From contig CM030939.1 of the NCBI GenBank assembly GCA_018136815.1, positions 3,713,419 to 3,777,418 on the forward strand: DNA of 64,000 nucleotides, read 5' to 3'. A model generated the notes under the pieces. It worked only from the letters and a program-made list of their open reading frames with translations, searched no databases and had not been told where the DNA came from. The stretch's first letter is position 1; each line of letters begins with the position of its first letter. This document shows positions 22,680-33,144 of the stretch, one piece after another. The position numbers and the translations under genes are program-made. The DNA is from Isochrysis galbana. Taxonomy: Eukaryota; Haptophyta; Isochrysidales; Isochrysidaceae.

Positions 22680-24050
22680 ATTAGAACAACGAGGCGAGAG
22701 AAACCCAAGATAACTGAGAAACCAAACATTGAAGGCGACGCTGAAAATAGAAGACGAGAGCACCCGTGGGTCCTTTGAGCACAAATTCGGAAGCTTGACG
22801 CGGCAACCTATTTGTACGCATCGTCCCACCCATTTCTCCCTTTTACAGGAGTTTTGCTCGGGTGTTGCGGTGGGTGCAACCGCAGACGACACGCGTCTCA
22901 TGTCCTGCAAACAACGGCGATCAACGAAGAAAGAGGAACAATCTGCAACAACGACGAAAGGGAGGGAATGATTCCGAAGACACGCGAAATTCGGCGAAGT
23001 GCGATCTCCGACAACCCTATTATTGGAGTCAAAGAGAGAAGTCACAGAGGGGAAAGGGGGAAAGGCCGCGGACGGAGAGTCGAGCGATGGCAGCGAGGAA
23101 CGGAGCCATGATGACCGAGGAGGAGGTCGACCGTCGCCGCACCGAGCTCCGCAAGTCACGAACACACCGGAATCATTCACCCAAACCAAGCAAATTATCA
23201 AGCAACCGCGACCCCAAATCACCGATAACTCAAACACGTCGCGAGAGACGGAGAGAGAGAGCGAGAGAGAGAGAGACTCCGCAGCGACGGCCGGAGCGTG
23301 TCTCCGTTGTAACTTCCCACGTAGCGGAGAGTCCGAAGGGGAGCGTCATGTCGCGCGACCACGGCGATCACTTTGGATACAGATCGCAACGAGATGTCTT
23401 CACGACAGAGGAAATCTTGCCGTTGAGCATGAACCTTCTAGATGCTTCTAACGAACGACCCTGAATAGCAACTAAGGGGAAGAAACACCAAAGGGGCCAA
23501 GGGCTTGCATGTAGCTTGCATCAAGGGGAAAGATTCCCTCACCTAAGAAGCGAACCTACACTAATCTCCAAGGGGAGATGGCAAATTAAACCTCAAATCT
23601 CGAGCGGATAGAGCAACCGACTCGCTCGCCAAAACCTTGACCGAGAAGAAAGAAGCAAGGACCTACAAGCCAAGGGTAGCGGACCTAGGGAATGTGAGAG
23701 GAAGTTTCCAAACGCCAACGCCAAATGCCGAACGCGGGGATTCAACGAAACCCTAACCAGGCCAAGCAGAACCTACGAAGAACAGGCCTGGACAACAACG
23801 AAAGTCAGCAGGTCCCAAGAAAGAACCGGAACCCAACAAGAAACAACAAGCCTTGCAAGAAGCTAAACAAGCCTTCACAAGGTAACTCGAGAGCCTGAGA
23901 CAAGCGCGCAGCGAGTGACAGGCGACCTGGCTCCTTTGGGTCAAGATTACCCGAAAGGAGGAAACCTGGAATCTAGACCTGACAAACAGGCTAGAAGGAA
24001 CGAAACGAGAACTCGAATTCTAGATCGCTAGGGACGAACCCTACCAACCT
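22680..24050 (+). mobile_element. Retroelement-derived sequence, basic ORF1-like, partly duplicated at 56995-57356
   Basis: Plus-strand frames are rich in R, K, E and S (for example MTEEEVDRRRTELRKSRTHR near 23109) without a named domain, as in LINE ORF1 proteins. 23511-23865 is about 93 percent identical to 56995-57356 in the same orientation, including the run CTCGAGCGGATAGAGCAACC. In that block one frame runs open for about 70 codons (GKLNLKSRADRATDSLAK, VADLGNVRGSFQTPTPNAER). I treat it as a dead retroelement segment. Confidence 0.5.
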
Positions 24051-24290
24051 AGATGTACCTGAGCTTCGCCGTGTGGCCGCACGACGAAGGACCTGGAAAT
24101 AAGAGCCTAGAAATCGCATCATCTAGGATGAATGCGACAGTCTGTCTTTGGTTTTCTGGGCTGGCGGTCTGTTTCTTGCGGGGGTGTATCCCGCTACGGC
24201 CTCCTAGCCCTAGCATGAAGACAAATAAAAATTCGAACGCGAAATGCGATTTTTGTGTACCATGTACCATACACGAATGTTGAAGACAAT
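24049..24290 (-). pseudogene. LINE ORF2 C-terminal fragment
   Basis: The minus-strand frame containing GGRSGIHPRKKQTASPENQR aligns with the LINE C-terminus at 31255-31350 (AVTGFTPASDRSTNQKIKDR): same G-[IF]-x-P spacing followed by an N/Q-rich basic stretch. It is short and has no other landmark. Confidence 0.4.
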
Positions 24291-24632
24291 AGAAAATGAT
24301 GTTGAACGACCTGTGGGCAGATTCACACAGACAGACTCACAAGGTTCCTAGGACGCCGGACCCGATGGATTGGGGCCCTCACGTGCACTCCTGACCAACT
24401 CGCCGCAGAGTTCTACTCGCGCGCGACGAAATTACGCTCGCTACAGGATCTAGAGGCCCTTTCGCACGCTGCCGACGCGATCCGCAGTGGGAGACATGGC
24501 GCGCGCGGGGATGCTCCCGCGGCGCATGCGGCCACCTGACACCATAACACGAAAGCTGGCGCCAAAGAAGCGCCCTCCAAACGAAATGATGCCCCCCCAC
24601 ACCGGCTGGCGCGCTGACGTGAGCATTTCCTC

Positions 24633-25604
24633 TTACCCTCCACCCCCACCCCCACATTCCCCCTCCTTGCCCAAGTTGCCCAAGTTGCCCAAGCGGCGGG
24701 CGCCTCCGTCCGCGATGCGCCCGCGTCGCACAACGCCTACGATGACTGCCACATCGTCGAGTTTGCCCCCGTCGAAGCGGTAGCCCTCTTGCGCTGCGGC
24801 GTTAGAGAATGGCGTCTGCAGCCCCTCCTCGTCCTGGCGGCGTCCGACGGCGGCGGCCGCGTCGCCGATCGCGCGCGCAGCCGCATCGAGCCCGGTGCGC
24901 GCCTCAACTGCGCCTGGCGCAAGCAGGGCTGCAAGGTGCTGGGCAACCTCGAGCTGTACGCGCGTATCGAACAAGTTGTCGAGCACGCCATCAGTCGCCA
25001 CTACCAGTACGTCGCCCGGCCGCGCCTCGGCGCTCAGCTCGTCGCCGTCCGCGGCTTGCTCAAAGGCGTCGTCGACCGAGAGCTGGTATGGGCAGTTGAA
25101 GTAGTGGGTTTGGTCAGCCGTTCGCAGCACGATGCGCGGCCAGGTGAAGGTGCCCTGCCGGAATCGCCGCGGCGCGGGCCGGAGCAACATCGCGCCGCAG
25201 TCTCCCACGTTGAGCAGCCGAAGCGTTGCGCGCTCTTCGGATACGTCCTCGGCCGCCTCGAGCTGGCCGACGAGCAGTGTGGAGGCGCCACCAAGGGGTT
25301 TCCTTGCAAAAGCATCACGGGCGGCGGCGAGCATAGCTGGCAGCCGGCTCGAACCTCCGCTAAGTGCGTCCTCGCAGTGGCGGAGCAGCGCGCGCGAGAA
25401 CTCGCCTGGGTCGACGTCCGTGCTGGCCGACCCGCCCACTCCGTCGGCAACGCCAAACACACCCGTGGCGTCATCGCAGAAGAAGGCGTCTTCACCTCCT
25501 CGTGCCGCCTTGTCGGGATGTGGCACGCTCGCCGCGGCGAAGAGCATGTGCAGTTGGCGAGCGCGCGGTGCGCCACCCCCCACCGCGCGGCGTGCGAGCA
25601 GCAT
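24633..25604 (-). CDS. PPTC7: PP2C-family protein phosphatase, PTC7 type
   Basis: About 323 aa. It opens with MLLARRAVGGGAPRARQLHM, an Arg-rich amphipathic presequence consistent with mitochondrial (or plastid) targeting, as in PTC7/PPTC7. PP2C landmarks in order: GEDAFF (first metal aspartate), VFGVADGVGG (DG metal motif), RLLNVGDCGAMLL, DVLVVATDGVLDNL (third metal aspartate) and KLDDVAVIV near the C-terminus. The family dephosphorylates Ser/Thr with Mn/Mg; PTC7 acts on mitochondrial proteins such as coenzyme Q biosynthesis factors. The Gly-rich tail ends at a GGGTAAGAGG sequence that is also a good splice donor, so a short 3' exon is possible. It lies head to head with the helicase at 26613. 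Confidence 0.88.
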   Translation of the reverse strand: MLLARRAVGGGAPRARQLHMLFAAASVPHPDKAARGGEDAFFCDDATGVFGVADGVGGSASTDVDPGEFSRALLRHCEDALSGGSSRLPAMLAAARDAFARKPLGGASTLLVGQLEAAEDVSEERATLRLLNVGDCGAMLLRPAPRRFRQGTFTWPRIVLRTADQTHYFNCPYQLSVDDAFEQAADGDELSAEARPGDVLVVATDGVLDNLFDTRVQLEVAQHLAALLAPGAVEARTGLDAAARAIGDAAAAVGRRQDEEGLQTPFSNAAAQEGYRFDGGKLDDVAVIVGVVRRGRIADGGARRLGNLGNLGKEGECGGGGGG

Positions 25605-26612
25605 CGGTGCCCGGAGGGCCGGGAGGGGGAGGGGTGGGGCGGCCGGGTGCGAGGGTGCGCGGGCTATCTGTCCTTTTTTAGAAGTAGACTCCCGAGTACC
25701 ACAGAGAGCCTTGAGTAGGAGTATTTTTGTAGATGGGGCGAACTGCATCCGTCGTCCCCTGGCCCTCGGCTTGCTGGCGCTCCCCCCCTCCCGCGCGCGG
25801 CCTCCCCGCCCAGCCCCCCCTTCCCCCCCTTCCCCCCCCCCCTTCCTACGCCCAGAAGCATCCTTCCCCCCCCCACCCCCCCCCACCCCCCCACCCCTTT
25901 CTCCCCCCCCCCCCACCCGCACCACCCCTCTCCGCTTCTTCCCCGCGCACCCAGAAGGCTTCTTCTCTCTGTACCCTGCCCCCCCTCTTCTTCTCTCCCC
26001 CTGCCTCGCTCTCTCTCTCCCTCTCCCTCTCTCCCTCTCCCTCTTCTCCCCCTCCGTCTCGCTCTCACTCTCTCTCCCCCTCTCCCCCCCCCGCTCCCTG
26101 CCCTCCTCACTCTCTCTTCCTTCTCTCTCCCCCTCTCTCTTACACTTCTCCACCTCCCTACATCCCCTTGCTCCCGCCTGCCTCCCCCTTCCCTCCTCTC
26201 CCTCCCCTCCCTCCACAGCAGAGAGACTCTCCTTCCTCTCCCTCCCTCCCTCTCCCCCCACCCTTCTCCACTCCCTCACCCGCCCTCACATAGTCTTCCT
26301 CCTTCTTCCCTTCCCCCCCCCGCCGCCCTCCCGGCCTCTGCCTCTCTCTCCCCTGCTCCTCGGCCAACCCTCCTCTGCGCCAACACAGAGACACGGGGAC
26401 AGGCTCTGGCTCTGGCGTGTTGGCAAAGGGCCGCAGCTGCCCTTGCCACTCCCTCTCTCCCTCTCCTTCCTGGCGGCTAGTACGGGCGCAGCGACACAGA
26501 GGGGCAGGCGTGCGCGGCCTCTCGAACCCTTCCCACCCCACAAGCTCTCCCGCTCTCCTTCCTCCCCCCTCACCTCCCCCCCTTTTGTTTGTGGCGCCTG
26601 ACGTTCCGTGTG
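25605..26612. promoter_or_regulatory. Bidirectional spacer of PTC7-like and PRP5-like genes, homopyrimidine tracts
   Basis: A 1-kb spacer between divergent genes. 25800-26365 is almost pure C/T on the plus strand with C-runs of 8-10. It most likely contains both 5' leaders and promoters. I see no TATA box that I would defend. Long frames across it (P/S/L on one strand, R/G/E on the other) are compositional artefacts. Confidence 0.5.
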
Positions 26613-29600
26613 ATGCCTCGCGACGAGCCTCGTCACAAAGAGCGCTCGCGGGAGCGTCGGCGAAGCCCGGAGCGCAAGCGGGGGCGGGAGGAGCGGCATG
26701 AGCGCGACGACAAGCGTGCGCGTCACAGCCTTGCACCCGAGCATGTTGAGGCACAGCGGCAGGAGGCGATGCGCGCAAAGGCGCAGGCGAGACTCGAGGC
26801 GGAGAAGCGTGCCGCCGCCATCGCCGCCAAGCTATCGCAGAAGACTGTGGAGAAGCAGCCACAGCCGGCTGTCGAGCCTGCGCCCGCTGCGTCTGCCGCG
26901 CTACTGGAGGCGCCACATGTTGCACCAGAGTCAGCGCCTCCAGTGCCAGCCACGTCGGTGCACACGCCTGCGGTGCCGCCTTCTTCCGCCATCGAGACAA
27001 TGTGCACGTCGAGCGCTCTCGTCGACGAAGCAGCGGAGAATTCCTACTTTGATGAGGTCGTCGATCAGCAGCACCCGCGGCGGCAGCCGCGCGCCGCCAC
27101 TAACGGCCATGCGGATGCCAATGGCTACGCTGAGCCGTCCGACGACCCACTCGAGCAGTACATGGCGCAAGTCTCGTCGCGACTCTATCTTCCTGACGAG
27201 CAGAATGGCGACAGCGCGGCGCGCGCAACGCAGCGCACCTCACGCTGTCTCTGCTTCGAGAACCTTATCACGCCAGAGCGCGCCGCTGCGAGCCCGGACG
27301 AGGCACAGGCAGTGCGCCAGGAAACGGGGCACGAGTGCTCCAAATGGGGCCGACTGCTACGCGTGCACGTGCCGTGCTCTAGCGGTGAGGATGGGGGCGT
27401 GCCGCCAACGGGCGGCGGACTAGGCAGAGTCTTCGTCGAGTTTGAGGACGAGGCGGCCGCCGTTGCGTGTGCGCGTGCCCTCGACGGCCGCCTATTTGAC
27501 GGCATGCGCGTGAGTGCCTTCTTTTACCCGCTCGGCAGCTTTTATGAGGGTGAGTTTGACGAGGCGGGCGCACCGCTGCAGCAGACCTCCATCACGTGGG
27601 ACGATATCGTGGCAATGAACTCGCGTCCAGCCTCGGCGTGGGACACGATGCACGGCGGCAACGAGCCCGCCTCATCGTCCAACCCTTACGGCCAGAGCGA
27701 TGTCGAGCAGAGCGACGTCGAAGAAGACGCGGGAGCAGTGGCCGATGAGCCCGCCAACTTCCATGCCGAGTTCATGCAGCGCCTGCGGCAACAGGCCGAC
27801 GATGCCGCGCGCGCGAGAGAGAAGGCGGCGCAGGAACTGATGGACGCGGGTGACGATGCGATGGATGCGCTCGTTGAGGAGTTCCCCGACATGGCGGAGC
27901 ACGCAGACGTGGAGAGCGGCTCCGATTCAGACGATGCGGGCGGTGGTGTTGCTGCGCGTGCAGAGCGCGCGCGCGCTGCTAAAAAAGAGCTGCCACGCGT
28001 CGACCACTCGCAGATTACCTACCCGCCCTTCCGCAAGGCCTTCTATATCGAGGTGCCCGAGATTCAGCGGATGACCGACGAGGAAGTGGCGGCTGCGCGA
28101 CTCGCGATGGACAAGCTGCGCGTGCGTGGAAAGCGCGTGCCGAAGCCGATCCGAAAGTGGACGCAGTGCGGCCTCTCGGACGCTGTGCTTGCCGTGATCG
28201 AGCGCGCAGGTTACAATGCCCCGTTCCCCATTCAGGCGCAGGCACTGCCCGCTATCATGCAGGGGCGCGATGTCATCGCCATCGCAAAGACAGGATCGGG
28301 GAAGACAATGGGCTACACACTCCCCATGTTGCGGCACGTGCTCGATCAGCCGCCGCTCGCAAACGGCGATGGGCCGGTCGCGCTCATCATGGTTCCGACG
28401 CGCGAGCTGGCGATGCAGGTGTACCGCGAGGTGCACAAGTTCAGCCGGGCAACCGGCATCCGCGTTGTCGCCATCTATGGCGGCGCGCCTGTCAAGCAGC
28501 AGATTGCCGAACTCAAGCGTGGCGCCGAAGTGGTGGTGTGCACGCCCGGACGAATGATCGACATGCTAACCGCCAATGCGGGCCGTGTGACCAACCTGCG
28601 GCGCGTCACCTACGTAGTGCTCGACGAGGCAGACCGCATGTTCGACATGGGATTCGCGCCGCAGATCGACCGGATCGTGGCCAACACGCGACCCGACCGG
28701 CAGACGATGCTTTTCTCCGCCACTTTCCCCTCCGCCGTCGAGAAACTCGCACGCGGCGTCCTCACCAAGCCGGTGCAGATTGTCGCGGGTGGTATCTCTG
28801 TCGTCTCCAACACCATCGAGCAGCATGTCGAGGTGCTCACCCAAGAGGCCAAGCTGCCCCGGCTGTGCGAGCTACTGCGGCGACACTATGACGACGGTCA
28901 GCTGCTCGTCTTCGTCGACACCAAGGAGGCATGTGACGCGCTTTTCCGCGAGCTGCTCAGACAGCAGCTGCCGTGCTCGACGCTGCACGGTGGGATGGGG
29001 CAAGACGACCGGGACTCGACAATCGCAGATTTCAAGGCGGGCAACATCTCGCTGCTCGTAGCCACATCGGTTGCTGCGCGCGGACTTGACGTCAAGGATC
29101 TTGTGTGTGTCATCAACTACGAGGTGCCAAACCACTACGAGGACTACGTACACCGCGTAGGGCGGACGGGGCGGGCAGGCGCACATGGCGTGGCGTACAC
29201 CTTTATCACTCCAGAGGAAGAGAAGTATGCGCCCGACCTAGTCAAGGCGATGGAGGCAGCAGGGCAGGAGCCGCCCGATGAGGTTGTCTGCATGGCCAAT
29301 GCGTACGACTCTAAACGAAAGGCGGGCGAACTGCTCACCAAGGACTACCGTACGTCGGGCTTCAAGTCGGGCCGCGGCATCGCGTTGGACGCCGAGTCGA
29401 TTGCGCGTGAAGAGCGCAAGAAGCGGGCGGCGCGCGCGAGAGAACGGGCGGCTGCGGGCATTGATGGCGAGGAGCTACCCTCCTCTGAGGATGAGGAAGA
29501 GGCGGCTGGCGCGGGGGGTGCTGGCCCTAGTGGCGCAAGCGGGGGCCCTAGCGGTGCCGCTGCTGACGACATTATTGCAGCGGCGGCCAAAGCGGCGCGC

Positions 29601-30176
29601 GCTCTGCAGGCACAGCTGGGCAACGCCAAAGGGGCAGCCGACGCGGGCGTGGAGGTGCAGCGCCGCATGCTCGAGATGGCCAAGAAGGCTGGGGTCGCAG
29701 GCGGCGAGGCGGCGTCGCCGGCTCCCCTCAACCCGCATATCGCTGCGCTGCCCGAGGAGACACAGCGCGCTATCGCTGCGGCCACCAAGAAGGCACAGGA
29801 GCAAGTGCAGCTCATGACCAAGCAAAAGGCAGCGACTGGCCTCCTACTAGCCCAGCCCGAGATGCCTCAACGGCACGTGTCCGAGCTCGAGATCAACGAC
29901 TACCCGCAGACTGCGCGGTGGAAAGTGACGCATCGTGACTCTATCCTTGCCATCCAGGAGTGGACCAAGGCGGCAATCATCGCCAAGGGTGCCTACTATC
30001 CGCCCGGCCGCAACCCGCCGGCCGGCGAGCGCAAGCTTTATCTTCGGATCGAGGCCGAGTCGGCCGAGGGCCTGAAAGCGGCACGCAAGGAGCTCAAGCG
30101 CATCCTGCAGGAGCAGTCTGCCATGGCAGCCCCCGACGATGCGTCCACCAACCGCTATGCTAAGTACAAGGTGTAA
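26613..30176 (+). CDS. DDX46: PRP5/DDX46-type DEAD-box splicing helicase with inserted U2AF-homology motif
   Basis: 1187 aa, intronless. An R/E/S-rich N-terminus is followed by DDPLEQYM (about residue 178), the DPLD motif of Prp5/DDX46. Residues 209-314 form an RRM-like UHM: RCLCFENLITPE, ECSKWGRLLRVHVPC, GRVFVEFEDEAAAVACARAL and DGRLFDGMRVSAFFY, with the R-x-F signature as RLF. Then comes the PRP5 pre-helicase box (PPFRKAFYIEVPEI). Helicase motifs: AKTGSGKT (about 558), PTRELAM, TPGRMID, DEAD (about 670), SATFPS, TSVAARGLDV and HRVGRTGRAG (about 846). The DDX46-like C-terminal domain holds ELEINDYPQTARWKV and GAYYPPGRNPPAGERKLY. PRP5 remodels U2 snRNP at the branch site in the nucleus. The start at 26613 (ATGCCTCGCGACGAG) is the first ATG; an upstream TTG is ignored. 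A UHM is not part of the PRP5 proteins I know. Confidence 0.95.
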   Translation: MPRDEPRHKERSRERRRSPERKRGREERHERDDKRARHSLAPEHVEAQRQEAMRAKAQARLEAEKRAAAIAAKLSQKTVEKQPQPAVEPAPAASAALLEAPHVAPESAPPVPATSVHTPAVPPSSAIETMCTSSALVDEAAENSYFDEVVDQQHPRRQPRAATNGHADANGYAEPSDDPLEQYMAQVSSRLYLPDEQNGDSAARATQRTSRCLCFENLITPERAAASPDEAQAVRQETGHECSKWGRLLRVHVPCSSGEDGGVPPTGGGLGRVFVEFEDEAAAVACARALDGRLFDGMRVSAFFYPLGSFYEGEFDEAGAPLQQTSITWDDIVAMNSRPASAWDTMHGGNEPASSSNPYGQSDVEQSDVEEDAGAVADEPANFHAEFMQRLRQQADDAARAREKAAQELMDAGDDAMDALVEEFPDMAEHADVESGSDSDDAGGGVAARAERARAAKKELPRVDHSQITYPPFRKAFYIEVPEIQRMTDEEVAAARLAMDKLRVRGKRVPKPIRKWTQCGLSDAVLAVIERAGYNAPFPIQAQALPAIMQGRDVIAIAKTGSGKTMGYTLPMLRHVLDQPPLANGDGPVALIMVPTRELAMQVYREVHKFSRATGIRVVAIYGGAPVKQQIAELKRGAEVVVCTPGRMIDMLTANAGRVTNLRRVTYVVLDEADRMFDMGFAPQIDRIVANTRPDRQTMLFSATFPSAVEKLARGVLTKPVQIVAGGISVVSNTIEQHVEVLTQEAKLPRLCELLRRHYDDGQLLVFVDTKEACDALFRELLRQQLPCSTLHGGMGQDDRDSTIADFKAGNISLLVATSVAARGLDVKDLVCVINYEVPNHYEDYVHRVGRTGRAGAHGVAYTFITPEEEKYAPDLVKAMEAAGQEPPDEVVCMANAYDSKRKAGELLTKDYRTSGFKSGRGIALDAESIAREERKKRAARARERAAAGIDGEELPSSEDEEEAAGAGGAGPSGASGGPSGAAADDIIAAAAKAARALQAQLGNAKGAADAGVEVQRRMLEMAKKAGVAGGEAASPAPLNPHIAALPEETQRAIAAATKKAQEQVQLMTKQKAATGLLLAQPEMPQRHVSELEINDYPQTARWKVTHRDSILAIQEWTKAAIIAKGAYYPPGRNPPAGERKLYLRIEAESAEGLKAARKELKRILQEQSAMAAPDDASTNRYAKYKV

Positions 30177-30597
30177 CAACATGGCAGGCGAGCCGGTCCG
30201 GCTCGGCTAGCGAGCTCGGGCCTCCGCGCGCCGCGCAACTGGCTCACGGCGCGCGCCACAAGTGGCCTTTTTCCCTTTTGCAGCCTGTCGGTGTGCGCGC
30301 GTGTCCCATCCTTTCGCGGACGGCGCTTTTCAGGAAGGCATTCGCACGCGACGAACACCTCCGACGCGGCGCAGAGTTGCCGCATCCGCCTTAACCCATC
30401 TGTCGTGCTCTACGCCCCACTAGGATGAGTGGCCCCTGACGCCCTTTGCATGAGTCCGATGCCAACAAAGCACCACCTGTACTGTACCTCCACTTCCCAC
30501 TGAACTACTGCATGCTAACTATGCCTGCTACAGCTTTACCCGAGACCGCTAACCATCACGCGTGCCCTGTGCACGCGGGTACGTCTAGCACAAATGC

Positions 30598-30735
30598 TAA
30601 AAAAAAACTTCTTAATAATCTCGCCGCGCGCGCGACCCTGCACCTCCTCCCTGCAGCCACGCCCGCTTCCCTTACCCCCCCTCCACCTGCCTTGCGGCGC
30701 GTCCCCTCGTGCTCTACCTAGGGGCTGGGTGAAGT
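30598..30735 (+). repeat. Dispersed repeat family B, copy flanking LINE
   Basis: Starts with an A-run, then ACTTCTTAATAATCTCGCCG and a CGCGCGCG stretch, and ends CTCTACCTAGGGGC. Related copies lie at 32400-32536 (-), 44448-44619 (-), 48905-49025 (+), 52081-52257 (-) and 55183-55340 (+). This copy and the one at 32400-32536 are inverted with respect to each other and bracket the LINE. Confidence 0.7.
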
Positions 30736-30922
30736 GGGTTTCCAGTGGCGGACGGTGTGCGCCGGTCCCCGACGGCTTATCGCTCTCCTTCCTTCTACGC
30801 CGCCGGGCTACCGGTTTCTTCTTAGTCCTTTTCGCGCCGGGTGCCGGGCGTCTGGTGTACGGTGCGTCTGCTGTGGGTGCCAGCCGGGTGAGCGGCGGTA
30901 CGCCTTGTGGGAGCGTTCGTTA

Positions 30923-32470
30923 TTAGGCGAGCCGCTCCACCATGTCGAGCGCTTGTGCTATCAGCTTCAAGTTCACACTCATGACTAGGCTCCCTTTGCT
31001 ATTAGTTTCGTATACGGGGGTGCTGAGGTCCCGTGGGGACTTGATCTTCGGCTTCCTGCCTTGGGAGGCCTTGTTTGTGCGCGCGGTCGAGGTTCCGTCC
31101 GGGGGCCCAAGGCCTCTGACGAGGACCGTGAACCTGCTCTGGGTTCTTTCGATGACTGGTACGTGGTGGAATGGGTATTGATTGAATTCTACTCTATAGA
31201 AGTCGCCTATTATGTGTCTCCACGCTATCAGGTAGAGGGCTTTAAGGCTATCGGGTGTCGGTGTGTTCGGGTATGCGAACAGTCTGTCTTTTATCTTCTG
31301 GTTTGTCGATCTGTCGCTCGCGGGGGTGAACCCCGTCACGGCCTCTATGGTTTGGAATATCCGAACCGTGGAGGAGCATCTGGCTAGGTGTGTCGAGTCC
31401 TCGCGGTGTTTTCCGCAGAGTCTACATTTTGTGGTGGTTGCCGACGCGAACCGGTTTCGTGTGCCCAGCCTTCTGTGGGTGATGTGCTTAAAGTGGGGGT
31501 GTTTGTCCGTGTGTTTTAGCAGGGGGTGGGTATATAGTTGTGCCACGTGTTTCCATTCGTCGTGTGTCATTTCGAGCTTCCGCGTCCACGTTTCACGCGC
31601 CGGCTGTGGCTTGGCGCAGGGGTCGCTCTTTATGAGCTCGCGCGTTATGTCTGACACGGTGACTTGGTCTAGCTGTGTTTTCCCGTCGAGTGTGTATTCG
31701 TCCGCTAGGGGGTACTCTAGGTGTTTCGGGCCTTTCAGCCCGTTTTCCCACGTGGCGGGGGCGTGGTATTGCTCCTCCTCGCCCGGCTCTGCTACTGCTA
31801 CCTCGGTGGTGTCTGTTGTCTCACCTAGGGCTCTCCATTTGTCGCCGTGCACGTTGGCGTATGGCGTTGGCCCCGTGCCCGCCGTGTCGGTTGCCACGTT
31901 CTCTACGCAGTTAAAGTCGCCTCCCACGAGAGTCGGGGTTGTGATGCTTTGTGTTAAGTGTTGCTCTTGGCGTATCTTCGCTATTTGGGCGCCCCGCGGT
32001 CCCGGGCTAGCGCTTAGGTATACAGAGATAATACTGTATAGTTTTTCGTCTATTTCGACGTCTACTTTCAAGCATCTTCCTTTTATGATTTCAACTACTG
32101 TGTCTACTCTAGGGGTCACTCTGGCGCACGCGTCGCGAAACGCAATCGCGACTCCGCTTGCCGGGTCCTCTAGCTCTCCCGGCGAGGCAAACCAGTGCCC
32201 GCCTAGAAGGGTCGCCGTTCTGTGCGAGCGGCGATGTGAGCCGTCTTCGTACGCGTGCAGCTCTTGCAGGAGGAGTATGTCGACACCCGCCTTACGCGCC
32301 TGGGACAGCACCGCGGCAAGCCTGCCGCCTTTGGTGCCGTTGATGTTGTATGTTGCGACACGAATCGGTCCTTCACCTGGGTATCCAAGTGTGGAGTCAA
32401 AGGTGAGTCTGGGGCGTGGCGGATGGGCCGGCGAGCCGCAAAGCGAGTGAGAGGGAGAATTAAGGGATGC
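30923..32470 (-). pseudogene. LINE ORF2 with endonuclease and C-terminal zinc knuckle but no reverse transcriptase
   Basis: A continuous minus-strand frame holds an AP-endonuclease-like domain (PIRVATYNINGTKGG, GVDILLLQELHAYED, LVGGDFNCVEN). It then runs, without any reverse transcriptase, into a LINE C-terminal region with CRLCGKHREDSTHLARC (C-x2-C-x8-H-x3-C) and TPDSLKALYLIAWRHIIG. The reverse transcriptase seems to have been removed by an in-frame deletion near 31700-31850. The open frame extends upstream to 32794 through repeat B and a poly-C tract, which I leave out. The product could still be an endonuclease-like protein of about 500 aa, but I treat it as a derelict element. Confidence 0.75.
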
Positions 32471-32536
32471 GGGCGCGGCTGCTACATAGATATGCAGCGT
32501 CGCGCGCGCGGCGAGAATATTAAGAAGTTTTTTTAG
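32400..32536 (-). repeat. Dispersed repeat family B, inverted copy at LINE 5' side
   Basis: Read on the minus strand: CTAAAAAAACTTCTTAATAT, then TCTCGCCGCGCGCGCGAC. It matches 30598-30640 at about 93 percent over 42 bp. With that copy it forms an inverted pair around the LINE. Confidence 0.7.
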
Positions 32537-33144
32537 TCGGTTGAGATGGAGCGCGCTGGCGCGACTCTCCTCTGCTCCCCCCCCCCCCCCCCCCCCCACC
32601 CCACCCCACCCCAAAGCCCCAAAGGGCGGCGGCCCCCCCAAACCCCAACCCCCAAAGCCCCATGGACCATCCATGGACCAGTCGTTGGCGAAGCGACCGC
32701 GTCCGCCATCCGAGGGCGAGCAGGTGCGTGCGACCCCGGTCGCGCCACACGCCACACGGCCCGTGGCCCCGGCCACACCACGCACAGCAGCCAAGAACGG
32801 TCCCGCAGCGCGCCCAGTCTCGGGTCTCGGTTCGAAGTTGGGCTCTCCGCTCTCCGGGCCTTCGGTCTTCGGTGGCGGACGTTTGCGCGCGTGCTTTCGG
32901 ATTAAGCTGCTAAGCTTGTGAGCATGTTACTGTTCAGGTTAAAGTAGAAGGGGTGCGCCAGAGCCAAGAGTTAGGGCGGTCAAACAGAGTTTTTTATTAG
33001 GCCCACCCCCTCGCCCCTCGCCCCCCCCCCTCGTTACATAGGGAAGTGTGAAGAAGTCTTTCACAGCAAATGAGTGGACTGGTGGAGTGAGCGAACCTCA
33101 ACGGAAAGGGCCGCCGCACCGCGCCTTCCCCGCCCCCACCCCCC
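32537..33144. promoter_or_regulatory. Spacer upstream of histone deacetylase, with C-run and solitary transposon end
   Basis: Contains a poly-C run (32577-32597). At 32971 is the sequence TTAGGGCGGTCAAACAGAG, related to the terminal repeat of the element at 60458-62799. The rest is presumed 5' region of the deacetylase. No gene is seen. Confidence 0.45.

Noticed and set aside
24633..26279. A 548-codon frame starting at 26279 for the PTC7-like phosphatase
   Set aside because: Everything above 25604 is a purine-rich complement of a homopyrimidine spacer; the presequence and domain begin at 25604.
25132..26601. 489-codon Pro/Ser/Leu-rich plus-strand frame
   Set aside because: Antisense to the phosphatase and low-complexity spacer; no domain.
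31263..32450. 395-codon plus-strand frame over the LINE
   Set aside because: Antisense of the LINE ORF2, which has endonuclease and zinc-knuckle motifs.
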